From positions 62,001 through 126,000 of the forward strand of contig JARKRC010000063.1 in the NCBI GenBank assembly GCA_029974595.1: a stretch of DNA of 64,000 nucleotides, read 5' to 3'. Position 1 is the first letter of the stretch, and each line of letters opens with the position of its first letter. The notes beneath the pieces are model-generated. The model made no database searches and had not been told where the DNA came from. It worked only from the letters and a program-made list of their open reading frames with translations. Shown here piece after piece: positions 36,066 to 46,700 of the stretch. Both the position numbers and the translations under genes were made by a program. This stretch comes from Ereboglobus sp. Its GTDB lineage: Bacteria; Verrucomicrobiota; Verrucomicrobiia; Opitutales; Opitutaceae.

Positions 36066-37445
36066 ATGAGCATTGTTTCCAGAACTGCCGCCAGTGATGT
36101 TTTCACCGACTACGCGAGTGTGCAGGATTATCTTTTCAGCCTGAAGGCACGCGGTCTCAAGTTCGGCATCGACCGCATGCAATCGTGGAGCGGCGCGCTC
36201 GGGCATCCGGAGCTCGCGACGCCGGTCATCCATGTCACGGGGACGAACGGCAAGGGTTCCACGGCGGCGATGCTCGATGCGATTTTTCGCGAGGCGGGAT
36301 GGCGCTCGGGACTCTACACGTCGCCGCATCTCGTGCTGCTCGGCGAGCGCGTGCAGGTGGATCGCGCGCGCCTGGCCGAGGCGGAAATTCTCGATTACAC
36401 GAATCAGTTGCGCCCGGTGGCCGAGGCGGTGTCGCGTGAGAATCCCGATGAGCATCCGAGTTTTTTCGAGTTCATGACCGCGATGGCGTTCATGCAGTTC
36501 GTGCGGAAAAAATGCGACATCGGCATCGTCGAGGTGGGCATGGGCGGGCGGCTCGACGCGACCAATGTCGTTTCGCCGGAAGTGTCGGTGATCACGTCCG
36601 TGAGCCTGGATCATTGTGAAATCCTCGGCGACACGGTGGAAAAAATCGCTTATGAAAAAGCCGGCATCATCAAGCCGGGAAAGCCGGTTGTGCTCGGGCA
36701 TTTGCCGCCGGAGGCGGAGGCGGTTGTCCGGCGCGTGGCCGCGGGAATGGGATCGCGTGTGTATTCGATCGCGGAGGAATTCGGCGGGGACATCACGGAC
36801 GCGGATTATCCGAAGACGAATCTCGAAGGCGGCTATCAGCGCTGGAATGCGGCCACCGCCGCGCTCGTCGCGCGCGTGCTGATGCGCCGCGCCGGAGGCA
36901 ACGGCTCGCGTGATGCCGCCGCGAAGGACTGGCGGCTCACCGACGAGGTGGTCGCGCGCGGTTTGCAACGCGTGGACTGGCCGGGGCGCTGGCAGCGCAT
37001 CACCGTGGGCGGGCAGGCGTTGATACTCGACGCCTCGCACAATCCCGAGGGCGCGCAGGTGCTTGACGACAATCTCACGCATTTGCGCGCCACGCTCGGC
37101 GAGGGCGACGAGGGCAAGCCGATCATCGTGACGGGCGCGCTCGGGGCCTTGCGCGCGCGGGCGTTGCTCGAAGTCGAGGCGAGGCATGCGCGCGAGCTGC
37201 ACCTGGTCGTGCCGCACCAATCGCGCGCGTGTTCATACGAGGAACTCGAGGCTTTGGTGCCGCGGAGCTTCACGGGCAGGATTTTTCACGCGACGGTCGA
37301 GGAGCTTTTTCCGGCGCCCGACCGCTGCGCGCTTTCGGACGAGCGAGCGCCCATTGTCGTGACCGGGTCGATTTATCTGCTCGGCGAAGTTTTTGCGCGC
37401 CTGCAGGAAGGCGTGAACGCCGAGGGGCGGCTGCAGGATTTTTGA
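36066..37445 (+). CDS. folC: Bifunctional folylpolyglutamate synthase/dihydrofolate synthase
   Basis: VIHVTGTNGKGSTAAMLDAIFREAGWRSGLYTSPHLVLLGERVQVD... GMGGRLDATNVVSPEVSVITSVSLDHCEILGDTVEKIAYEKAGIIKPGKPVV. Confidence 0.93.
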   Translation: MSIVSRTAASDVFTDYASVQDYLFSLKARGLKFGIDRMQSWSGALGHPELATPVIHVTGTNGKGSTAAMLDAIFREAGWRSGLYTSPHLVLLGERVQVDRARLAEAEILDYTNQLRPVAEAVSRENPDEHPSFFEFMTAMAFMQFVRKKCDIGIVEVGMGGRLDATNVVSPEVSVITSVSLDHCEILGDTVEKIAYEKAGIIKPGKPVVLGHLPPEAEAVVRRVAAGMGSRVYSIAEEFGGDITDADYPKTNLEGGYQRWNAATAALVARVLMRRAGGNGSRDAAAKDWRLTDEVVARGLQRVDWPGRWQRITVGGQALILDASHNPEGAQVLDDNLTHLRATLGEGDEGKPIIVTGALGALRARALLEVEARHARELHLVVPHQSRACSYEELEALVPRSFTGRIFHATVEELFPAPDRCALSDERAPIVVTGSIYLLGEVFARLQEGVNAEGRLQDF

Positions 37446-37484
37446 GGACGGGTCAATTCAGGCGAAGAATCGCCGCATGGCGTC

Positions 37485-38426
37485 TCACTTGCCCCTGAAA
37501 TACGCCTCGGCCCCGGCGCGATCCCTGGCGATTTGCGCGGTGAGCTCCTCGATGCTCGAAAAGCGCGATTCTGGCCGCAGAAAACGCAGCCATTCGATGC
37601 GAATCCTGTCGCCGCCCGCAAACGGACACGGCCCGAACAGATGCGCCTCGACGCGCGGCTGCGTGCTGCTCTCGACCGTCGGGCGCAAGCCGTAGTTTGC
37701 CACCGCCGGATAACGGCCCGCGGATTTTTCGCCGGACACTTCCACGGCATACACGCCGAAGCGCGGGCAAAGCTCCGGCTCCCACACGATGTTGAGCGTC
37801 GGATAGCCGAGGCCGCGTCCGAGCGACTTGCCCGGCGTGACGACGCCCTCCGAAAAATAACTGTAGCCGAGCATGATGTTCGCCTCCTCGATCTCGCCCG
37901 CCTCGAGGCAGGCGCGCACGCGCGTGCTGCTGATGGGCTTGCCGTTTTCGTTGACGCCCGCGGTGCTCACCACGGTGAGGCCGTGCCTTTTCGCCTCGGC
38001 GACGAGCATCGTGATGTCGCCGCGCCGCCCGCGCCCGAAACGCCAGTTTTCGCCGACGTAAATCGTCGTGAGCTGCGGCAGATGCTTCAGCAGCAGCGGC
38101 AAAAACGCCTCCGCCTCCACCTGCGCGAATTCCGGTGTGAAGCGCTGTGTGATGATCACCTCGATGCCCGCGTCGGCGAGCAGCCGCGCTTTTGTCGCGG
38201 GGTCGCAAATCAATCGCGTCGGATTGTCGGGGCGCAGCAGCACGGTCGGATGCGGCGCGAACGTGAGCACGCCCGCCATGCCTCCGCAGCGCCGCGCCGA
38301 TTGCAGCGCCATGTCGATCACCGCGCGATGTCCCAGATGCACGCCGTCAAACATGCCGATGGCCAGATGAAGCGGTTTTGCGGGCAGACGGACGTCCTCG
38401 ATGTTTTGAAATTGAGCGGCAGGCAT
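37485..38426 (-). CDS. ribF: Bifunctional riboflavin kinase/FAD synthetase
   Basis: LAIGMFDGVHLGHRAVIDMALQSAR... VGENWRFGRGRRGDITML... ISSTRVRACLEAGEIEEANIMLGYSYFSEGVVTPGKSLGRGLGYPTLNI. Confidence 0.93.
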   Translation of the reverse strand: MPAAQFQNIEDVRLPAKPLHLAIGMFDGVHLGHRAVIDMALQSARRCGGMAGVLTFAPHPTVLLRPDNPTRLICDPATKARLLADAGIEVIITQRFTPEFAQVEAEAFLPLLLKHLPQLTTIYVGENWRFGRGRRGDITMLVAEAKRHGLTVVSTAGVNENGKPISSTRVRACLEAGEIEEANIMLGYSYFSEGVVTPGKSLGRGLGYPTLNIVWEPELCPRFGVYAVEVSGEKSAGRYPAVANYGLRPTVESSTQPRVEAHLFGPCPFAGGDRIRIEWLRFLRPESRFSSIEELTAQIARDRAGAEAYFRGK

Positions 38427-38567
38427 TATGTGTATTCCGGCAATAGAGGCGTGAAGACCGGAGACGTTCCAGATTTAATTTTCTGGCCAGCGCGGCGCGC
38501 CCGGACAACATCGGACTTTGTTTTTGTCCTGCATAACCTTCGTCTGCATTTTTCGTCTTCATTCTCC

Positions 38568-39527
38568 GTGAACTCCAAAAACATAATCATCGCCATCCTG
38601 GCCATCTCGACCATCGGTTGCGGCGTTTTCGGCTGGCAGCAATATCAACGCGCCAATTCCCTCGGCTCCGAGATCGCGAAACTCACCAAGGCCGCCAAGG
38701 CTTCCTCCGAGCGCAACCAGCGCCGCAACTCCGGCGAGCCTGCGCAACCCGCTCCCGACATGCCGCCGCCCGCAGCGCAGGGTCCCGGGCGCGGCAACTG
38801 GCAGGACCGCGGCGCCAGCATGCGCGCGCTCCTCGAATCGCCCGAGGCCGCGAAGCTCATGGCCTCGCAGCAACGCGGCATGCTCGACGCGCGTTACGCC
38901 GGTCTCTTCAAAGCCCTCAACCTCAGCCCGAGCCAGCTCGCGCAGCTCAAGGATCTCCTCGTCGAAAAACAAAACGCCGCGCGCGACGTGATGAGCGTGG
39001 CCCGCGAGCAAGGGCTCGATTTTCGCACCAATCGTGACGAGATCCGCCAGCTTGTCCGGCAGGCCGGCGCCGACATCGACGCGAGCATCACCGACATTAT
39101 CGGGCAGGATAAATTTGCGCAATACCAGGCCTACGAGCAGACGCAGCCCCAGCGGGCCATCGCCACGCAGCTCGAACAACGCCTCAGCTACACGGGCGAG
39201 CCGCTCACCGAGGCGCAATCAACGCAGCTCATCGCGCTTCTCGCCGAGAATTCCGCCTCTTCATCCGGTCGCGGCAACCGGCCTTCCTCGCGCACGTTTG
39301 GCGGCGCTTCGCCGGGCGTGGAAATCAGCAATCAGGTGATCGCTTCCGCGCAAAGTTTTCTCAACGCTTCGCAAATCGACGCGCTCCGCCAGATGCAATC
39401 CGAGCAGAACGACCAGAGACAGTTGCAACAACTGCTCATGAGCAGCGGCGGCGACAACGCAGACGGCAGCGATAACGCCGAGACCGGAGCCCGCTCATCG
39501 CGGCGGAGTCGCACGCCGCGCAACTGA
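38568..39527 (+). CDS. Hypothetical membrane-anchored, Q/A-rich protein
   Basis: GTG start; single N-terminal TM NIIIAILAISTIGCGVFGWQQYQ; coiled-coil-like helical rest. Confidence 0.65.
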   Translation: MNSKNIIIAILAISTIGCGVFGWQQYQRANSLGSEIAKLTKAAKASSERNQRRNSGEPAQPAPDMPPPAAQGPGRGNWQDRGASMRALLESPEAAKLMASQQRGMLDARYAGLFKALNLSPSQLAQLKDLLVEKQNAARDVMSVAREQGLDFRTNRDEIRQLVRQAGADIDASITDIIGQDKFAQYQAYEQTQPQRAIATQLEQRLSYTGEPLTEAQSTQLIALLAENSASSSGRGNRPSSRTFGGASPGVEISNQVIASAQSFLNASQIDALRQMQSEQNDQRQLQQLLMSSGGDNADGSDNAETGARSSRRSRTPRN

Positions 39528-39602
39528 TGGGGTGTGGCGGAGAGCGGGACGCTCTCCGTCTGCTCCCCGTTTCATTTTGATCTCTGGGTACTGACTTATG
39601 CC

Positions 39603-40691
39603 TTACGCCGATGCTTTGGGCGTCTTGGCGAGGGCGGCGTCGAGCGCGTTGATGAGCGCGCCAATCGTCCCCACGGTTTCGTCGCCCATGTTCGAGATGC
39701 GGAATGTCTTGCCTTTGAGTTTCCCATAACCCCCATCGATCACGAGCTTGTGCTCGCTCTTGAGGATTTTGTTCAGCGCGGCGGTGTCGATGTTGAGCGT
39801 GTTGGCAAAGCAGTTCAGCGCGATGGAGCCGTAGCGTTCCTCGGGGAAGAGCTTGAAGCCTTTGGCGTAGCCCCAGTCGCGAACCATTTTGTTGGTTTGC
39901 GCATGGCGGGCGTAGCGGTTGTCGATGCCTTCGGCCTTGATGTCATCGATTTTCGATTGGAGCGCGTAGATGAGGGAGATGACGGGCGTGCTGGGCGTCA
40001 TGCCTTTTTCCCAGTTGGCGTGGAATTCGAGGAAATCGAAATAGTAGCCGCGGCCCTCGATGGTGGCGGCGCGGTCGCGCGCGCGTTTGGAAACCGAGAT
40101 GAGCGAGAGGCCGGGAGGGAGGGCGAGGGCTTTTTGCGAACCGGTGATGAGCACGTCGATGCCGAGTTCGTCCTTCTTGATCGGCACCACGCTGAAGGAG
40201 CTGACGGTGTCCACGATCGAGATGACTTCGGGGAACTCGCGGATCACCTGCATGAGCGCGGGAAGATCGCTCATGCAGCCGCAGGAGGTTTCATTGTGGA
40301 TGAGCGTGACGGCGTCGTATTGGCCGGTGGCGAGCTCCTTGCGGAGCGCCTCGGGATCGACGGGGCAACCCCATTCGGCCTTGAGGCCCTGGGCCTGCTT
40401 GCCGCAGCGCAGGGAGACATCGAGCCACTTGTCGGAAAAGGCGCCGTTCATGCAGTTGAGCACCTTCTTTTTGACGACGTTGCGGATGGCGCCTTCCATG
40501 CTGCCCCACGAGCTGCTGGTGCTGATGTAAACGGAGTCTTTCGTGTACATCAGGGCCTGGAGATCCGGCTGGAGCGCGTTGTAGAGCGCAACGAAGTCGG
40601 TGCTGCGGTGTCCGATCATGGGCTGTGCCATGGCGCGGAGCGTTTTTTCCGAAACGGCGATTGGGCCGGGAATGAAGAGTTTGTAGCTCAT
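39603..40691 (-). CDS. Class V aminotransferase (alanine-glyoxylate aminotransferase-like)
   Basis: KLFIPGPIAVSEKTLRAMAQPMIGHRSTDFVALYNALQPDLQALMYTKDSVYISTSSSWGSMEGAIRNV... IVDTVSSFSVVPIKKDELGIDVLITGSQKALALPPGLS. Confidence 0.88.
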   Translation of the reverse strand: MSYKLFIPGPIAVSEKTLRAMAQPMIGHRSTDFVALYNALQPDLQALMYTKDSVYISTSSSWGSMEGAIRNVVKKKVLNCMNGAFSDKWLDVSLRCGKQAQGLKAEWGCPVDPEALRKELATGQYDAVTLIHNETSCGCMSDLPALMQVIREFPEVISIVDTVSSFSVVPIKKDELGIDVLITGSQKALALPPGLSLISVSKRARDRAATIEGRGYYFDFLEFHANWEKGMTPSTPVISLIYALQSKIDDIKAEGIDNRYARHAQTNKMVRDWGYAKGFKLFPEERYGSIALNCFANTLNIDTAALNKILKSEHKLVIDGGYGKLKGKTFRISNMGDETVGTIGALINALDAALAKTPKASA

Positions 40692-40698
40692 GAGTGCG

Positions 40699-41064
40699 TT
40701 ATTTGTGGGAAAGTTTCACGATTTTCTTGTTGGCCTCGGACATGAGGAGCACGCGCGGCTTCCACTCCCCGGCCTCCTTTTCGTCCACGAGGGCGAAGCA
40801 CATGATCGTGATGAGGTCGCCGCGCTTGCCGAGGTGCGCGGTGGCGCCGTTGAGACTGAAAATGCGCGATCCGGCGGGAGCGGCGATGGCGTAGGTTTCA
40901 AAGCGTTCGCCGTTGGCGAGGTTGCTGACGAGGATTTTTTCATACTCGCGCAAACCAACCATGGCCATGAGCTCGGAATCGATGGCAAGGCTGCCTTCGT
41001 AGTGGAGGCTCATATCAGTCACCTCGGCGCGATGTATTTTGGATTTTACCAGATTGAGTTGCAT
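40699..41064 (-). CDS. panD: Aspartate 1-decarboxylase
   Basis: [33 protein letters not shown]... [24 protein letters not shown] self-processing site in HYEGSLAID. Confidence 0.9.
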   Translation of the reverse strand: MQLNLVKSKIHRAEVTDMSLHYEGSLAIDSELMAMVGLREYEKILVSNLANGERFETYAIAAPAGSRIFSLNGATAHLGKRGDLITIMCFALVDEKEAGEWKPRVLLMSEANKKIVKLSHK

Positions 41065-41173
41065 GAGAGGAGCAATGTCGTGATAGAAGCTAGTGAACGA
41101 ACGACACACCGCCCTTAGCGTCAATCCTCAACCACCGCTTACAACAGCATTCATCCTCCGATTTTTCCACTGC

Positions 41174-42361
41174 ATGTCCTCCTGGCTAAACAGAAAACTC
41201 CGCAGCTTCGAAGCATTTGCAATTGATGTGGTTTTTGGTCGCGCGGAGGGGAGTGCGGCGACATTCTTTGCGGGTTTTTTGCAGGCGCTGTCGTTTTTGT
41301 TCAACGGGATCGTGCAGTTGCGCTACTGGCTTTACCGGCGGAGGATTTTGCAGGACCAGCCGCTCGGCTGCCTCGTCGTCGTGGTTGGCAACCTGACGGT
41401 GGGCGGCACGGGCAAGACGCCCGTGGTCGAGAAATTTGCCGCCGCGCTTCGCGATCGGGGGCGCAAGGTCGCGATCCTCAGCCGCGGCTACAAGAGCAAG
41501 TCGCCCCCGTTCTGGCGCAAGTGGCTCAACTGGATCACGCACGCCGCGGAGCCGCCGCCGCGCATCGTGAGCGACGGCAAACAGGTGCTGCTCGATTCGG
41601 AACACGCGGGCGACGAGCCCTTCATGCTGGCCCGCAACCTGCCCGGCGTGCTCGTGCTCGTGGACAAAAACCGCGTGAAGGCCGGCATGTATGCGATCAG
41701 GAAATTCGGCTGCGATACGCTCGTGCTCGACGACGGTTTCCAATACCTGCCGCTCAAGGGCCGCCTCAACCTGCTCCTCGTCGACAAGACAAACCCGTTT
41801 GGCAACGGCCATCTGCTCCCGCGCGGAATCCTTCGCGAGCCGATCAAGCACCTGAGCCGCGCGAGTTATGTTTTCCTGACAAAATCAAACGGCCAGAGGG
41901 ACGAGGAACTCGAGGAGCTGATCAAAAAACACAACCCCGGCGCGGACATCATCGAATGCGCTCACCGCCCCCAGTATTTGAAACGGTTTGGCTCCGACGA
42001 AAAACAGCCGCTCGATTTCCTGAAAGGCAAACGCGTGGCCACGTTTTCTGGAATCGCCGTGCCGGAGAGTTTTGAGAAATTCGTGCGCGACCTCGGCGGC
42101 TCCATTGTCTGCACGCGGCGTTTCCTCGATCACTACCGTTTCCAAAAGGACGACCTCGACTCCATCTTCAAGGAAGCGATGGACAACAAAGTGGAGTTTG
42201 TCGTGACCACCGAAAAGGATTCCGTGCGCATCGACCCCGACATGCCCTGTCCCGTGCCGCTGTATTATCTGCGACTGGAAATCGAGATTCTCCAAGGCGC
42301 CGCCGACTTCAACGAAGCCGTTGAGCGCATCTGCTTTCCCGGCGCCGCCGCGCTGCCGTAA
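41174..42361 (+). CDS. lpxK: Tetraacyldisaccharide 4'-kinase
   Basis: [44 protein letters not shown]... [24 protein letters not shown]. Confidence 0.93.
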   Translation: MSSWLNRKLRSFEAFAIDVVFGRAEGSAATFFAGFLQALSFLFNGIVQLRYWLYRRRILQDQPLGCLVVVVGNLTVGGTGKTPVVEKFAAALRDRGRKVAILSRGYKSKSPPFWRKWLNWITHAAEPPPRIVSDGKQVLLDSEHAGDEPFMLARNLPGVLVLVDKNRVKAGMYAIRKFGCDTLVLDDGFQYLPLKGRLNLLLVDKTNPFGNGHLLPRGILREPIKHLSRASYVFLTKSNGQRDEELEELIKKHNPGADIIECAHRPQYLKRFGSDEKQPLDFLKGKRVATFSGIAVPESFEKFVRDLGGSIVCTRRFLDHYRFQKDDLDSIFKEAMDNKVEFVVTTEKDSVRIDPDMPCPVPLYYLRLEIEILQGAADFNEAVERICFPGAAALP

Positions 42362-42372
42362 GAGGAGGGAAG

Positions 42373-42464
42373 GGAAAAGTAGCGAGTAGCGGGTAGTGAG
42401 TAGCGAGTAGGCGGACGCAAGCGTGGGATTGTCATGCTCGCTACCCGCTACTCGCTACTTTTCC
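42373..42464. repeat. 24-bp perfect inverted repeat (GTAGCGAGTAGCGGGTAG family)
   Basis: GGAAAAGTAGCGAGTAGCGGGTAG (42373-42396) and its exact complement at 42441-42464. Confidence 0.93.
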
Positions 42465-42527
42465 TCTCTACCTTTCCCTCTTGCGGGGAGGGCGCTCCAT
42501 CGCGATAACAGCGCAAACTTCAATACA

Positions 42528-43652
42528 ATGCTCACCGATCCTCGTTTCACAAAACTCGCCCAAGGCCTCGTCAATTACTCCTGCTCCCTCAAAAAAGGCG
42601 AGCGCGTGCTCATCGATGCGTTCGACATCCCGGATGGCATGGTGATCGAGCTCATCCGCGCCGCCCAGGCCCGGGGCGCCCATCCCTACGTCAACATCAA
42701 CCGCGCCCGCATCACCCGCGAGCTCACGCTCGGCGCCGAGGAGTCGCAATACACCACGCTTGCGGAGGTCGAGCTCGCGCGCATGAAAAAAATGGACGCC
42801 TACATCGCCCTGCGCGGCTCCGACAATATTTTCGAAGCCTCCGACGTGCCGCCCGAACGCGCGCAAATGGTCGCCCGCGTCATGCGCCCCGTGCTCCAGC
42901 ACCGCGTGGACAAAACCAAATGGGTCGTGCTCCGCTGGCCCACGTCCTCGATGGCGCAGCAAGCCGGCATGAGCACCGAGGCCTTCGAGGATTTTTATTT
43001 CCGCGTCTGCACGCTCGACTACTCGCGCATGGTTCCCGGCATGAACGCGCTCGTGAAGCTCATGGAGCAAACCGACCGCGTGCACATCAAAGGCCCCGGC
43101 ACCGACCTGCGTTTTTCGATCAAGGGCATCGGCGCCGAACCCTGCGGCGGCCTGCGCAACATCCCGGACGGCGAAGTGTATTCATGCCCCGTCAAGGAAA
43201 GCGTCGAGGGCTACATCCAATACAACGCGCCCACGGTTTATCTCGGCTGCTCGTTCGACAACGTGCGCCTTGTTTTCCGCAAAGGCAAAATCGTCGAGGC
43301 CACGGCGAACAACACCAAGCGCCTCAATGAAATCCTCGATAGCGACGCCGGCGCGCGCTACATCGGCGAGTTCGCGCTCGGTTTCAATCCGCACATCGTC
43401 AATCCGATGCGCGACATCCTTTTCGACGAGAAGATCGCGGGTTCCTTCCACTTCACGCCTGGCAACGCCTATGAAGGCTGCGGCAATGGCAACAAATCCC
43501 AGGTTCACTGGGACATGGTTTGCATGCAGCGCCCCGAATATGGCGGCGGCGAAATCTGGTTCGATAACAAGCTGATCCGCAAAGACGGCATGTTCGTGCC
43601 GAAGGCGCTGCACAAACTCAACCCCGCTTACCTGCTCGGCAAGAGCAAGTGA
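42528..43652 (+). CDS. M29 family (aminopeptidase T-like) metallopeptidase
   Basis: [58 protein letters not shown]... [38 protein letters not shown]. Confidence 0.88.
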   Translation: MLTDPRFTKLAQGLVNYSCSLKKGERVLIDAFDIPDGMVIELIRAAQARGAHPYVNINRARITRELTLGAEESQYTTLAEVELARMKKMDAYIALRGSDNIFEASDVPPERAQMVARVMRPVLQHRVDKTKWVVLRWPTSSMAQQAGMSTEAFEDFYFRVCTLDYSRMVPGMNALVKLMEQTDRVHIKGPGTDLRFSIKGIGAEPCGGLRNIPDGEVYSCPVKESVEGYIQYNAPTVYLGCSFDNVRLVFRKGKIVEATANNTKRLNEILDSDAGARYIGEFALGFNPHIVNPMRDILFDEKIAGSFHFTPGNAYEGCGNGNKSQVHWDMVCMQRPEYGGGEIWFDNKLIRKDGMFVPKALHKLNPAYLLGKSK

Positions 43653-43675
43653 AAAACCGGGTGAGGCGCGAGGCG

Positions 43676-43702
43676 GGTTTGTAACGTATTACGTTACAAA
43701 CC
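43676..43702. terminator. 27-bp palindrome between convergent genes; possible bidirectional terminator
   Basis: GGTTTGTAACGTA-t-TACGTTACAAACC, followed by cttatttttc. Confidence 0.55.
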
Positions 43703-43736
43703 TTCATCGCCTTATTTTTCATTAGCAGTTGCCCGC

Positions 43737-46700
43737 TTACTTGAGCGGGATGCGAATTTCGGTGGCGGACTTGGCGCCGTCGTGCGATTCAATGCCGAGC
43801 GTGCATCGGAAATCGGGCGCATTGTCAGGAACGGGGATGGTGAACTCGAAGGGGAAATCGGCGCATTCGAGCGTGGCCGGTTCTCCTGACGCGCTGTGCC
43901 GGAGCGTCACTTTCGTGACGGGAACCGCGCCGGATTGGAGCCAGACGTGCACGGTCGTGAGGCCGCGGCCCAGACGGAACGCGGTCGCGGTTGCAAGGCC
44001 GGCGGGAGTCTGGACGGTTGCGCTCGCGGTGACAGGGAGGGGCGCGCAGCCCGGGTCGAGCATGGCGTCCTGCACCTCGGTTTTTGTCGCGACGTCGTCA
44101 ATGGCGAGGCAGGTGAGTCCCTTCGGCGGGACTTCGATCGTGGCGCGTCCGTCGATGACGGTGATGAGCGCGGCGGGCCGGTTGTCGAGCCAGACCCGGG
44201 CACGGTGCTCGCCGGGGAGCGAAACGCGATCGGGTGACAGTGTGATGGCGGCGCGAACGGCGCGGGGGGATTGGTTGGCGAACGCGAGATAGAGTTTTCC
44301 GTTTCCACGGGCGGCGATGTAGTTGAGTTGTATCGAATCTGTGGATACGAGATTTTTCGGCAGCCAGAGCCGGACATCGCGGTCGTCATAAAAACGCCCG
44401 GGGCGGCTGCCGTAGGTTTTGTTGCGAAAATAAGCGCCGGAATAGGTGTATTCGGAGGGGAAGTCGACTTGCGCGTCGGAGCGGGCATAGGTGTCGGCGA
44501 CTAGGTAATCGACGAGGAAAGCCGCCATGGGCAGGGGGTGGTTGTAGTGCGCGGAGGTGAATTTCTTGATCTCCTCAAACAGACGGAGCGGGTAGTCCGG
44601 TTTTTGATGAAGGGTGGTGTAGCCGTTGCGATAGGCGTAGCTGGGATAATTGGCGTAGCGTCCGACGACGGCGTTGCGCGCGATGTCGGAGAAGAAGGGC
44701 TCGCGCGCGTCGCGAGCGAGGCGGTTCATGTAGCCGGCGTAGTAGGCGCTCATGAAAATGCCGCGGTGGCTGTGCGAGGTGGCGGCGCATTCGGGGGCGA
44801 GGCCGTTGGCGGAGACGACCCAGGATGGCACGGTTTCCTCCGGCACGGGCTGGCCGTTGTATTTGCCGCCGGGATTGGCCGTGAACGGCGCATCGGGAAT
44901 CGGCTCCATGTAAACGAAAGCGGTCATGGCTCGCATCGCCTCGATGGCGGCGTGGAAGTAACGAGGATCGCCGGTTTCGGAGTAGAGTTCGTAGAGAAAA
45001 TCGTAGGAGGGGGCGAGGTCGGGCCAGAAATTGCTGAACGTGCCGGCGAAGGTGGCGGCGGGGCGTGTGATGCGGGCGTGGATATAGGTGTCGGCTGCGG
45101 CGCGTGCGGCATCGAGGTGGGTAATGTCGCCCGTGAGGCGGAAGGCGGCGAGGTTGTTGAGAAGCGCGCGGTTGCTGGTGCCGTAATTATCGGCGAAAAC
45201 TTTCGGAGCCTTGAGCGCGGGGAGGATTTTTTTTGCGATGATGGGATTGCGACGGAGCGTGAGATTATGCGCGGCCACGAGATCGACGGGATAGCGGAAC
45301 TTTTCGCCGAGGAGGGCGGGATCGGTGAAGCGGCCCTGCATGGTGTTGCGCGAGAGCATGTATTCGAGCGTGGGAAGGGCGCGGCGTTGCAGCACGTCGG
45401 CGCGGTCGAGGACGAGGGCGAGCGAGAGCGAATCGGCGGCGGATTGCTGGCGTCCGACGTCGGGGCCGGCGTCGTTTTGATAGCCCCACATTTTATACTT
45501 GGGAAACCAGTAGCAGTATTTGTCGTTGAGAAAAAAGTCGGTGAGGTTTTCGAGCGTTGTGTTGAGGTTGCAGAGCGTGTTTTCGCGGATGTCCCGGAAG
45601 CCGTTGAGCGACGTGGCGAGGTGTTTGTAGGTGTCGAACCAGGGGCCGCGTCGCGCGACGAGGCGGAGCGTGAACGCGTAGGTGTCGCCGGCTTTCACGC
45701 GGGATTCGGGGCCGCCGAGGACGGGCGCGAAGAGCATGGGTTGCGCGTGGCCGTCGGCGTTGCGCACGAGGACGCCGAAACGCGAGTCGGCGCCGATGGG
45801 CATGCGGAAGGCGATCTCGCGCGGGTCGGCGCCGACGCCGATGGCGTTGCCGTTGATGCCCGCCATGACGAAGGGAATCGTGCATTGAAATTCGCGCGTG
45901 AGGTAGGAGCGGTTGGGGAAGCGTTTGTCCTGCCACACGAGGGGCTGCCAGATCCAGTCGGTCTCGGCGATGGATGCGGAAGGCGCGCCTGCGTAGCCGA
46001 TGGATATCTGGCCGGGCGCGCGGGCGGTGAGCCGGAAGGCGAGGGCGGGTTCGGAGCCGTCGGCGGGCATGGTGAGGACGGCGGCGAGTGTGTAGTCAGG
46101 CTGCGGAGAAAACTCCCAGCGAAGCGTATTGTTTTCCTGCGTGATGCGTGTTGCCCGCAGGCGGACGCGCGGTCCGGCGGCGGTGAAAAAGTCGGTTTCT
46201 TTTGCCCACGAGGTGACGAGGTAGTTGGTGCCCCTGACTGGGCCGCCGTCGGTGTATTTTCCGGGGCGGTTGTCGAGCTTGGTTTCGCGTCCGGCGGGTT
46301 GGAAAACGACGAGGAATTCGGGCGCGAAAGAGGCGCGGGCTCCCGTGCGTTTTTCAATGAGCGCAATCGTTCCGTCGGCTTGCAAATCCACTGTGTAGCT
46401 TGCGTTTTCGATGCGGACGGGGGAAGCGATGCGCTCGCCGGGGCGAGGGCCGGCGGTGGTTTCGGCGGGTGTCGTGTTTTTTGCGGAGGCGCTGGCTGTC
46501 GCGGCAAGCGGATTGCTCCATTCGAGGGCGATGAGGCCGGAGGCGTCGGTATTCGGAAACTCGAGCGTGATGTCGTAGGGCTTGGCGGCTTCGAGGGTGA
46601 TGCTGCCGGTCGAGCGTGTGTCAAAGTCGCCCAGGACGGCGGCGCGGCGGATGATGGTTTTGCCGTCTATTTTGAGCGTGGCGGCCCCCGTCGCGCGCAG

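Noticed and set aside
35706-37220. 504-aa minus-strand ORF
   Set aside because: Antisense to folC/accD; H/R-rich translation.
37533-38567. N-terminal extension of the 664-aa plus-strand ORF
   Set aside because: It overlaps ribF in antisense and has R/H/A-rich composition. The real gene starts with the TM segment near 38568.
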